Source: Gammaproteobacteria bacterium
Lineage (GTDB): Bacteria; Pseudomonadota; Gammaproteobacteria; Pseudomonadales; Azotimanducaceae_A
Length of the DNA: 6,039 nt
NCBI GenBank assembly: GCA_002714125.1
Contig: PAWP01000050.1
Coordinates: forward strand, 54,872 to 60,910
Reading direction: 5' to 3'
Each line of letters opens with the position of its first letter. The stretch's first letter is position 1. The notes beneath the pieces are model-generated. The model worked only from the letters and a program-made list of their open reading frames with translations. It ran no database searches and had not been told where the DNA came from. Of the stretch, positions 1 to 6,039 are shown piece after piece. Position numbers and translations under genes: made by a program.

Positions 1-156
1 GCATACCACCTGCACGACCGCTGCGACCTGCCGCTATCGGCACACCGGCTTCGACGCAGAGGCTGTCTGCTTTACAGCAGTTCCCGACAGGCTTCAGCGC
101 ATTCGCCCACTATCCGGATTGATTTCTGAATTGAGGGAGTGCGCAGCTGCAAGCAG

Positions 157-171
157 GGCACGACCCGTGCC
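157..171 (+). repeat. Short perfect inverted repeat in the leader
   Basis: GGCACG (157-162) and CGTGCC (166-171) form a six-base-pair stem with a three-base loop. A second small stem, CCGT (170-173) with ACGG (177-180), shares bases 170-171 with it, so the two cannot form together. There is no T tract, so this is not an intrinsic terminator. In a G+C-rich leader such stems can arise by chance; a regulatory role is only a possibility. Confidence 0.35.
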
Positions 172-181
172 GTGCTACGGT

Positions 182-210
182 GGGGCCCCGAAATCAATAA
201 TCGAGGCCCC
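182..210 (+). promoter_or_regulatory. Imperfect hairpin covering the ribosome binding site of the PqaA-family gene
   Basis: GGGGCC (182-187) pairs with GGCCCC (205-210). After one C/A mismatch (188/204) the stem continues as CGA (189-191) with TCG (201-203), leaving a nine-base A/T-rich loop at 192-200. The Shine-Dalgarno-like GAGG (203-206) lies in the 3' arm, and the structure ends three bases before the ATG at 214. If formed in the mRNA it would hide the ribosome binding site; as DNA it could be an operator dyad. The pairing is seen directly; the function is inferred. Confidence 0.4.
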
Positions 211-213
211 GCC

Positions 214-1863
214 ATGCGCATCGCCTTGCTCATATGCTGCGCACTGCTTGTGTCCGCGCCGGCGGTCGGCACGCCCCTACAGGCAGCAACGGCGATCGAT
301 GAATACGTCCGTACCCACGACCCCAGCTACCGCTGGCAGCTGGTGAGTACCAAAACCGAGGAGGGCCTCACACACCTCATTGTTGAGTTTGTTTCCCAAC
401 GCTGGCTCACTCCCTCTGAGGTCGACAAACCCGAATGGCGACATTGGTTAACTATCGCAGTGCCCGATCGTGTGGTTTCCGACGTGGGACTGCTTTTCAT
501 TGGCGGCGGAAGCAACGGACGCGCCGCGCCCGACCGAGCAGGCGCGGAAGTCACTGCTGTCGCCCGAGCAACATCAACCGTGGCGGCGGAGCTGCGCATG
601 GTCCCCAACCAGCCGCTCATCTTTCACAACGACGGACAACCGCGGTGGGAAGACGACTTGATTGGCTACGCCTGGGCCCAGTACCTACAAAGCGGCGAGG
701 CGCGTTGGCTGCCCCGCAACGCGATGGTCAAAGCTGCTGTACGCGCGATGGACACCGTAACAGCCGCCGTGGCCTCCCAGGAAACCCCTAACAGGGTCGA
801 TCGTTTTGTGGTCGCAGGCGCATCAAAACGCGGCTGGACCACCTGGCTCACCGGTGCCATGGATGAGCGGGTTATAGCCATCGCCCCGATCGTAATAGAC
901 GTGCTAAACGCGGGTATCTCCATGCGCCATCACTTTGCTGCCTACGGATTCTGGGCGGCATCGATCGGAAATTACGTTGACCACGGCATCATGCAGGAGC
1001 TCGACAACCCTCGCCTCGCTGATCTTTATCAACTGGTCGATCCATGGCACTACCGACACCGACTCCACATGCCCAAGTACATCGTCAACAGTAGCGGTGA
1101 TCAGTTTTTCCTGCCGGACTCCTCAAGGTTCTACCTTAACGGTCTGCGCGGCGAGACCTACCTCAGATATGTTCCCAACGCGGACCATAGCCTTGAGGGC
1201 AGCGACGCATTGGCCGGCCTGGTCGCTTTCCACGCGTTGATCGCCCAGGGGCAAAAGCCGCCACAGTTCAGTTGGCGCTGGGATGATGCAACCCTAATGA
1301 TCCTCACAAACGACGTGCCCGCGAGCGTAACCTTATGGCAAGCACACAATTCCACTGCCCGCGACTTCAGGCTGGAGACCCTTGGCCGCCAATACGTTGC
1401 GGCATCGGTAGAACAACATGGCCCTGGAATCTACGCCATCCAGGTCGAGGTACCCGAATCTGGATGGACGGCAGCCTTCGCCGAACTCGAATATGCGTTG
1501 GCGGGCGACATGACGTTCAAACTCAGCACGGACGTGCGAGTCTTTCCTGACGTCCTGCCTCATGCGAGCAGGCCGCCCCACCTACCAGCTTCAGTGACGC
1601 TGTCATGCGTGCCAACAGACCGCGATGGTGCAGACAAAATGCTGCGCGGGCTGGGTAGATCGTTGCAACGTGAGGGCGTTGCAAGTCGCACCCACACCGC
1701 TTCCGCAAGGGAACGCGTTTACCTGAACTGGACACCTGCAAAATCCCTCTATGACGGCGGGCGCGAGATACGCGAACAGCTGAACGCTGCCGGCTGCAAG
1801 GCAATCCATGTACAACTCGAGTCCGGCAAGAAGATCACGCTGCCGGATCTGGCCAGACCGTAA
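214..1863 (+). CDS. Exported PhoPQ-activated pathogenicity-related (PqaA-family) alpha/beta-hydrolase
   Basis: This encodes a 549-residue protein of the PhoPQ_related family, serine-hydrolase-fold proteins of unknown substrate named after Salmonella PqaA. The start at 214 is chosen because it gives a clean Sec signal peptide (about residues 1-25, hydrophobic core ALLICCALLV) and has GAGG seven bases upstream; an in-frame GTG at 139 would bury the signal. The family block LLFIGGGSNGRAAPD lies near residues 93-107. The nucleophile elbow GASKRGW gives Ser204, GDQFFLPDSS gives Asp296 and NADHSL gives His325, so a Ser-Asp-His triad appears complete. Residues about 355-445 look beta-rich and probably form the accessory C-terminal domain. 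A further segment of about 95 residues follows and holds the only two cysteines of the mature chain, Cys465 and Cys528. I see no lipobox, so it is probably a soluble periplasmic or secreted protein. It likely shares a transcript with the oxidase 25 bases downstream. Family assignment is firm; substrate and role are unknown. Confidence 0.9.
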   Translation: MRIALLICCALLVSAPAVGTPLQAATAIDEYVRTHDPSYRWQLVSTKTEEGLTHLIVEFVSQRWLTPSEVDKPEWRHWLTIAVPDRVVSDVGLLFIGGGSNGRAAPDRAGAEVTAVARATSTVAAELRMVPNQPLIFHNDGQPRWEDDLIGYAWAQYLQSGEARWLPRNAMVKAAVRAMDTVTAAVASQETPNRVDRFVVAGASKRGWTTWLTGAMDERVIAIAPIVIDVLNAGISMRHHFAAYGFWAASIGNYVDHGIMQELDNPRLADLYQLVDPWHYRHRLHMPKYIVNSSGDQFFLPDSSRFYLNGLRGETYLRYVPNADHSLEGSDALAGLVAFHALIAQGQKPPQFSWRWDDATLMILTNDVPASVTLWQAHNSTARDFRLETLGRQYVAASVEQHGPGIYAIQVEVPESGWTAAFAELEYALAGDMTFKLSTDVRVFPDVLPHASRPPHLPASVTLSCVPTDRDGADKMLRGLGRSLQREGVASRTHTASARERVYLNWTPAKSLYDGGREIREQLNAAGCKAIHVQLESGKKITLPDLARP

Positions 1864-1888
1864 CATCATGTCGCCAAGGAGCGGATAG

Positions 1889-3508
1889 ATGTCTGAGAAC
1901 ACTAGAAAAAGACGAGGTCGCAGGAGCTTCTGGACGTGGGGCTGGGAGTCCGATGAACCAACACAGGCGCAACGCGAGGAAACCGCGTTAAACCTGTCGG
2001 CAAGCTACGGTCGGGAAATCAACGCGCCACGCGTGCCGGATCTGAGTGAAATTGGCCTCCGTAAACCGCGTATCACGATACCGGGCGCGCTCAGTGAGGT
2101 GGTGTCCACAGATCATGCCGAGCGCGTGATCCACACCTACGGCGGTCATTTCTTGGAGTTCAACAAAGCCCTACGTGGAGAGTTCGATGAGCCGCCCGAT
2201 GCTGTGGCCTACCCAACCAGTGAAGCTGAATTGGAGCAGGTCCTCGATTGGTGTGATGGCAAAGGGTACGTGGCTGTACCCTATGGCGGGGGCACCACCG
2301 TGGTTGGCGGCGTACTCATACCTGAAGCATCCCGCGGCGCCGTCACGATCGACATGGAACGTCTGGACAAAGTCCTAGAAGTAGACGACACGTCCCGGGC
2401 GGCGCACATTCAGGCGGGCATATTTGGCCCTGACCTTGAGGAGGCCTTACGCCCCTCCGGATACACTTTGCGGCACTTCCCACAAAGCTTTCCCTGGTCA
2501 ACGCTGGGCGGCTGGATTGCCACCCGCTCCGGCGGTCACTACGCGACCAACCACACCCACATCGATGATTTTGTGGAATCCGTACGGATGCTGACCCCGG
2601 CCGGCTGGTGGACGTCACGTCGCCTGCCCGGCAGTGGCGCCGGCCCCTCCCCTGACCGTTTGGTGCTAGGTTCGGAAGGCACGCTGGGCGTTATCACGGA
2701 AGCGTGGATGCGCATTCAGAAGCGCCCGGTTTTCCGAGCTACCGCAGGCGTAACGTTTGATTCCTGGGAAGCGGCGGCAGAGGCGACACGGCAGGTTGCG
2801 CAGGCCAAGTTGTGGCCCGCAAACCTGCGCCTGCTGGACCCGGTAGAAGCGGAACGCGCGGCCGGTCTGGCGGGCAATCAAGCACTGATGATCATTGGCT
2901 TCGAATCCGCCGAAGTGCCACAAGGCGCCTTCATCAAGGAGGCAGTTGCAATCGCCCGTGACTGCGGCGGGCAAATCAAAGACGATGACATTCTTCTTGC
3001 CGACGGTTCAGGCAAGGCCACCGGTCGCGGTGGCGCAGTAGGCAACTGGCGGAGTTCCTTTATTGGCGTTAACGCAGGCATGACCGCTGGCCTTGGTCTC
3101 ATCAACGATACGTTCGAGACAGCCATTACATGGGATCGATGGCCCGAGTTTGATGCCGGGGTCAGGCAGCGGGTTGGAGCCGCGCTGCGTGAAGTTGCCG
3201 GGGATGCCTGGTCGTTGTCCTGTCGCTTCACGCACATCTACCCGGACGGCCCTGCACCGTATTACACCTTTAGCGCACCCGGAACGCCTGGGAGCGAAGC
3301 GCAGCAATGGAAGACAGTAAAAGATGCAGCAAATGAAGCCTTGATCGATTTGGGCGGAACCATCACCCATCACCATGCCGTCGGGCGCATGCATGCCTCC
3401 GCATGGGGTCGGCAGCGCCCTGATCTGTTCGAAGCCACTCTGCGTGCGGCTAAGCAGACACTTGATCCAAACGGGATTTTGAACCCGGGCGTTCTGTTCG
3501 AGGTGTAG
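1889..3508 (+). CDS. FAD-linked oxidase resembling alkyldihydroxyacetonephosphate synthase
   Basis: This encodes a 539-residue flavoprotein of the vanillyl-alcohol-oxidase/GlcD fold, closest in motifs to AGPS, which in eukaryotes exchanges the acyl chain of acyl-DHAP for a fatty alcohol in ether-lipid synthesis. An N-terminal WGWES is followed by HTYG (82-85). FAD-binding motifs are PYGGGTTVVGG (131-141), HFPQSFPWSTLGGW (196-209) and GSEGTLGVITEA (261-272). Arg314 in NLRLLD matches the position of the AGPS catalytic arginine; a tyrosine lies in THIYPDG (448-454), and HHH at 494-496 matches the AGPS histidine loop. The C-terminal LDPNGILNPG is typical of FAD-linked oxidases. The start is supported by AAGGAG at 1876-1881, seven bases upstream. 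No signal peptide or membrane segment is seen, so it should be cytoplasmic or peripheral. The motifs favour AGPS over glycolate or D-lactate dehydrogenase, but bacterial relatives are mostly uncharacterised and no acyl-DHAP-forming gene is in view, so the reaction is inferred. Confidence 0.88.
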   Translation: MSENTRKRRGRRSFWTWGWESDEPTQAQREETALNLSASYGREINAPRVPDLSEIGLRKPRITIPGALSEVVSTDHAERVIHTYGGHFLEFNKALRGEFDEPPDAVAYPTSEAELEQVLDWCDGKGYVAVPYGGGTTVVGGVLIPEASRGAVTIDMERLDKVLEVDDTSRAAHIQAGIFGPDLEEALRPSGYTLRHFPQSFPWSTLGGWIATRSGGHYATNHTHIDDFVESVRMLTPAGWWTSRRLPGSGAGPSPDRLVLGSEGTLGVITEAWMRIQKRPVFRATAGVTFDSWEAAAEATRQVAQAKLWPANLRLLDPVEAERAAGLAGNQALMIIGFESAEVPQGAFIKEAVAIARDCGGQIKDDDILLADGSGKATGRGGAVGNWRSSFIGVNAGMTAGLGLINDTFETAITWDRWPEFDAGVRQRVGAALREVAGDAWSLSCRFTHIYPDGPAPYYTFSAPGTPGSEAQQWKTVKDAANEALIDLGGTITHHHAVGRMHASAWGRQRPDLFEATLRAAKQTLDPNGILNPGVLFEV

Positions 3509-3522
3509 CGGCGTGGATAGTA
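3509..3522. other. Convergent 14-base junction without a visible terminator
   Basis: The oxidase stop codon (TAG, 3506-3508) and the kinase stop codon (TAA on the - strand, 3525-3523) face each other across 14 bases. No G+C-rich stem followed by a T run is seen here or just inside either gene; the nearest candidate, GGG-CAA-CCC at about 3530-3538, has only a three-base stem. Transcription from either side may therefore run into the opposite gene or end by a Rho-dependent route. Confidence 0.6.
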
Positions 3523-5343
3523 TTATTTGGGCAACCCCAGACTCTCACCGATCAGCGGCAGTCGCACGCTGAAGAGCGAACCTCGGTCGGGTGCGCTCTC
3601 GACCACCACCGTGCCCTGATGTGCATGCGCGATATGTTTCACAATCGCAAGCCCCAAGCCTGTGCCACCTTTCTCCGCGGATCTCGCCTTGTCAACACGG
3701 TAGAAACGTTCGAACACCCGTTCCTGCTCTCCTGCCGCAATCCCGATGCCGTTGTCTTCGACTTCCAAAACGGCGTGTCTACCCAGGTCAAAGAGGCGCA
3801 CCTTAACGTGTCCGCCTGTATCCACATACTTAATGCCGTTGTCGATCAAATTCACAACCAACTGCGCCAAGGCTTCATTGTCCCCCTGAACCTCCAATGA
3901 TCGAGTCGGGCCCTCGTACTCCAGCATGACCGAGGCACTTTCGGCATCTTCCTGTTTGTTCTGGTAGGCCTGCCGAACGACATAGGCCAGATCAACGGGT
4001 GCGAGGGGGAGTGTTTCGCGGGCCGCGTCGTAGCGTGACAACGCGATCAGTTCCTGAACAAGATTCTCAATGCGGCCAGCCTGGACGCGCAGACGCCGCA
4101 TGAACCGATCACGGATAAGGTCCGGCATCTCCGGGTCATCTATAATCGTTTCGACAAAACCCTTAATTGCGGCTATGGGCGTCTTCAGTTCATGCGAGGC
4201 GTTGGCGACAAACTCGGTCCGCACCTGCTCGAGATGAATCAGATCCGTGACGTCTTGAAGAACCACAATGGCACCCACACCCTCAAGCTCACCATCCCGT
4301 AATGCAATGACCGAAACGTCGTATTGACGCCCATGGATGTCGGCCTGCAGACGCGCCGTCGACTGTTTTGAACAGGCCTCGTCAACCGCACCAATCACCT
4401 CGCTGACCCGCACAACCTCCCAGAACGGCATTCCCGTGCCTGATCGATCGACCTCGTTGAGCATCTGATAGGCCGCGGCGTTGATATGGATCACCCTCTG
4501 CTCATCGTCAACGGCAACAACACCCTCGTTCAGCCCCGCGAGGATTGCAGCCAGCCGACGGCTGATCTGCTGTTCCTGCTCGATGCGCCCAACGGTGTCG
4601 CTGGAAAGTTCGTTAAGTCGGCGCGAAAGATAGCCAAGCTCGTCTTCCCTGTGGATAGGAAGACGGTTCGAATATTCGCCCTTCAGGAGGCAGTCAGAAA
4701 CCCCGAGGATTCGACGCACAGCGACAACGTGCCACGCGATAACAAGTCCGACAACCAGAACCCCGACAACCGTCGTCAGAACGGCGAGCAGGGCAAGAAG
4801 ATTGCGAACCGAGGCGGCACGCTCGCGCAACTCAGAGGCGGGCCGCGCAACCCGCGCGTAACCAACGATATTGTCCCCGACAACAATGGCCTGAGCGGCG
4901 TAGTGCAGCAACTCACCTTGACGGTTAACGCGTGTTGCCTCCCCGGACCCATGTGAGGTCGCGCGCAAGACCTCAGGTCGATCAAGCAATGACCCGAGCG
5001 AGTCCAGGTCGTTGTAAGAGTCGAAAAGAGCCACACCATGGGCAGCAATAAGCGTAACTCTTGCGCCAGACAAGCCGGGATTATCCGCAGCGAGCATCTC
5101 CGCTTCGGGCCGACCGATAGCTAAAGCTGCGGCCTCAGAGGCAAGCTGTGCCTTGAACGAGCGATCAAGGTCGCGTACGTAGAGCCCGTAAGCAGTGGTC
5201 GATATGATCGTTATTGCAACGACAACTACCGCAATAATCGGAAGTACCAGGGTGCGGAACAGTGGGGATGAACCCATCAAGGCCATGCCAAGATTCGATG
5301 GCTCAGCAGCCATCTGAGCTGAGGTTTGTTCGAGGGCACGCAA
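3523..5343 (-). CDS. phoR: PhoR-type membrane sensor histidine kinase
   Basis: This encodes a 606-residue kinase, counted from a TTG at 5343. Transmembrane segments lie at about 31-56 and 181-206, flanking a roughly 125-residue periplasmic region. A HAMP linker (about 206-256), a PAS domain (about 262-372) and the HisKA helix follow, with His384 in NASHELKTPI, a PhoR-like H box. The ATPase domain carries the N box NLIDNGIKY (Asn498, Asn502), G1 DNGIGI (530-535), the F box FERFYR (544-549) and G2 GGTGLGLA (559-566), so all catalytic motifs are intact. The gene lies six bases after the response regulator stop, certainly the same operon and its cognate partner. The layout resembles PhoR of Gram-positives and PnpS types, longer than E. 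coli PhoR, which lacks a large periplasmic domain. The start is uncertain: the TTG has no good ribosome binding site, and in-frame ATGs lie at 5313, 5286 and 5277; the last still keeps the whole first membrane helix. The PhoR name rests on the H-box sequence, the PAS domain and the PhoB-like partner; the phosphate signal is inferred. Confidence 0.9.
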   Translation of the reverse strand: MRALEQTSAQMAAEPSNLGMALMGSSPLFRTLVLPIIAVVVVAITIISTTAYGLYVRDLDRSFKAQLASEAAALAIGRPEAEMLAADNPGLSGARVTLIAAHGVALFDSYNDLDSLGSLLDRPEVLRATSHGSGEATRVNRQGELLHYAAQAIVVGDNIVGYARVARPASELRERAASVRNLLALLAVLTTVVGVLVVGLVIAWHVVAVRRILGVSDCLLKGEYSNRLPIHREDELGYLSRRLNELSSDTVGRIEQEQQISRRLAAILAGLNEGVVAVDDEQRVIHINAAAYQMLNEVDRSGTGMPFWEVVRVSEVIGAVDEACSKQSTARLQADIHGRQYDVSVIALRDGELEGVGAIVVLQDVTDLIHLEQVRTEFVANASHELKTPIAAIKGFVETIIDDPEMPDLIRDRFMRRLRVQAGRIENLVQELIALSRYDAARETLPLAPVDLAYVVRQAYQNKQEDAESASVMLEYEGPTRSLEVQGDNEALAQLVVNLIDNGIKYVDTGGHVKVRLFDLGRHAVLEVEDNGIGIAAGEQERVFERFYRVDKARSAEKGGTGLGLAIVKHIAHAHQGTVVVESAPDRGSLFSVRLPLIGESLGLPK

Positions 5344-5349
5344 AAGACA

Positions 5350-6039
5350 TCAGTCATCCACCAGACGGTAACCAACCCCACGAATGGTCTGGATCAAGCG
5401 GCCACTGTCTCCCAGTTTCTTTCGGATTGCTCTGATGTGGACGTCAATATTGCGATCGACGACGACCACACCTTTACCCACAGCCCGATTCAATAGTTGC
5501 TCACGGGTAAATGCCCGCCCAGGCTGAGAGGCCAGATTCACGAGGATCTTAAACTCAGTTGCAGTGAATTTGGCGAGTTCGCCACCGACCCGCACCTCGT
5601 GACGCGCAACATCAAGCAGAACATCCCCCACAACGATCCGTTCCTTGACATCGTCCTGCCTTGCCGATCCCCGCCTCAGTACCGCCTTGATCCGTGCCAG
5701 AAGCTCGCGCGGGCTGAACGGTTTGGACAGGTAGTCATCCGCGCCGATTTCAAGGCCAATCACAATGTCAGCCTCCTCACCTTTCGCAGACAAAATGATG
5801 ATCGGTATGTCATGAGTGATCGGGTCTGCCTTCAATTGTCGGCAGACCGCAAGACCATCTATCCCAGGCAGCATCAGATCTAGCACTACAAGCGCTGGTG
5901 ATTCCGCCCTGACCAGCACCAGTCCTTCGTCGCCGCGCTCGGAACACGAAACCTGAAATCCTTCCCTATGAAGGTTGTAGGTAATGACCTCCGCAATATC
6001 CGGCTCGTCTTCGACCACAACGATCTTTGTTCGCCCGGC
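5350..6039 (-). CDS. phoB: PhoB-type response regulator, OmpR/PhoB family (5' end outside the window)
   Basis: This encodes a receiver plus winged-helix regulator; 229 residues are visible. The frame is open to the window edge, and the visible protein begins AGRTKIVVVEDEPD. The GTG at 6018 is not the start, because it falls inside the first receiver strand (KIVVVED) and would remove it; the true start lies beyond 6039. Counting from the first visible codon, the acidic pair is Glu10-Asp11, the phosphoacceptor is Asp54 in VLDLMLPG, the switch residue is Ser84 in ILSAKG and the conserved lysine is Lys106 in YLSKPFSPREL. The winged helix covers about 133-229, with the recognition region DRNIDVHIRAIRKKLG and the wing TIRGVGYRLV. 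Receiver and output domains are intact, so it should be a phosphorylation-dependent transcription factor for the kinase encoded directly downstream. The operon promoter and any autoregulatory site lie outside the window. It is PhoB-like by sequence, but another OmpR-family regulator with a related role cannot be excluded. Confidence 0.9.
   Translation of the reverse strand, partial: AGRTKIVVVEDEPDIAEVITYNLHREGFQVSCSERGDEGLVLVRAESPALVVLDLMLPGIDGLAVCRQLKADPITHDIPIIILSAKGEEADIVIGLEIGADDYLSKPFSPRELLARIKAVLRRGSARQDDVKERIVVGDVLLDVARHEVRVGGELAKFTATEFKILVNLASQPGRAFTREQLLNRAVGKGVVVVDRNIDVHIRAIRKKLGDSGRLIQTIRGVGYRLVDD

Noticed and set aside
62..78. GCTGT/ACAGC inverted repeat near a TTTACA, as a promoter or Pho box
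   Set aside because: The stem is only five base pairs, no -10 element lies at proper spacing, and the direct-repeat form of a Pho box is absent.
1..129. Frame open from the window edge to TGA at 127-129, possibly the tail of an upstream gene
   Set aside because: The 42 residues are Arg/Ser/His-rich with no recognisable C-terminal domain; another frame is also open here. Coding status cannot be supported.
139..213. In-frame GTG at 139 as a longer start for the PqaA-family gene
   Set aside because: It adds 25 residues without family similarity in front of a clear Sec signal peptide, and its purine run directly touches the GTG with no spacing. The ATG at 214 fits better.
72..272. Open frame on the - strand over the leader
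   Set aside because: It is 66 residues with no recognisable motif, overlaps the hydrolase start in antisense and has no sign of being coding.
1600..1606. CTGTCAT, a half-site of the E. coli Pho box
   Set aside because: It is a single copy inside coding sequence, without the second repeat 11 bases away and far from any start.
1889..1948. Possible twin-arginine signal at the oxidase N-terminus (RGRRSFW)
   Set aside because: The arginine pair is not followed by a hydrophobic stretch; TWGWESDEPTQ is polar and acidic and matches the conserved N-terminal block of AGPS-like proteins.
4486..4956. 156-residue + strand open frame inside the kinase gene
   Set aside because: It is antisense to the TM2-HAMP-PAS region of an intact kinase; the composition is what high G+C antisense frames give, and no domain is seen.
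5497..5883. 128-residue + strand open frame inside the regulator gene
   Set aside because: It is antisense to conserved receiver and winged-helix coding sequence, with no domain or ribosome binding site of note.

Overview
This 6,039-base window is high in G+C and almost fully coding. It looks like chromosome from a Gram-negative bacterium, probably a proteobacterium. Three features point that way: a Sec signal peptide on a predicted periplasmic hydrolase, good Shine-Dalgarno sequences with short gaps, and a PhoB/PhoR-type two-component pair. The lineage cannot be fixed from four genes. I see no tRNA, rRNA, CRISPR array, insertion sequence or phage gene.

Layout. Bases 1-213 are a leader with no convincing gene but several inverted repeats, the last of which covers the ribosome binding site of the next gene. 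On the + strand, 214-1863 encodes an exported alpha/beta-hydrolase of the PhoPQ-activated pathogenicity-related (PqaA) family. After 25 bases, 1889-3508 encodes an FAD-linked oxidase resembling alkyldihydroxyacetonephosphate synthase (AGPS). These two are probably one transcript. On the - strand, read right to left, a PhoB-type response regulator (from beyond 6039 down to 5350) is followed almost at once by a PhoR-type sensor kinase (5343 down to 3523). The two transcription units converge, with 14 bases between stop codons at 3509-3522.

How the parts work together. The regulator and kinase form a textbook phosphorelay. The kinase senses through a roughly 125-residue periplasmic segment plus HAMP and PAS domains, autophosphorylates His384, and passes phosphate to the aspartate of the regulator, which binds DNA through a winged helix. 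By homology the input is phosphate limitation, but no pst, phoU or phoA gene is visible to confirm it. The hydrolase and oxidase lie in different compartments (periplasm and cytoplasm), so they are unlikely to form a complex; a shared lipid or envelope substrate is possible but unproven. Nothing in the window shows that the PhoB-type regulator controls them.

Most of the window is ordinary. The points worth a second look are the hydrolase-oxidase pairing, an extra C-terminal segment on the hydrolase holding its only two mature cysteines, the leader hairpin, the uncertain kinase start, and substitutions in the DNA-binding domain of the regulator.
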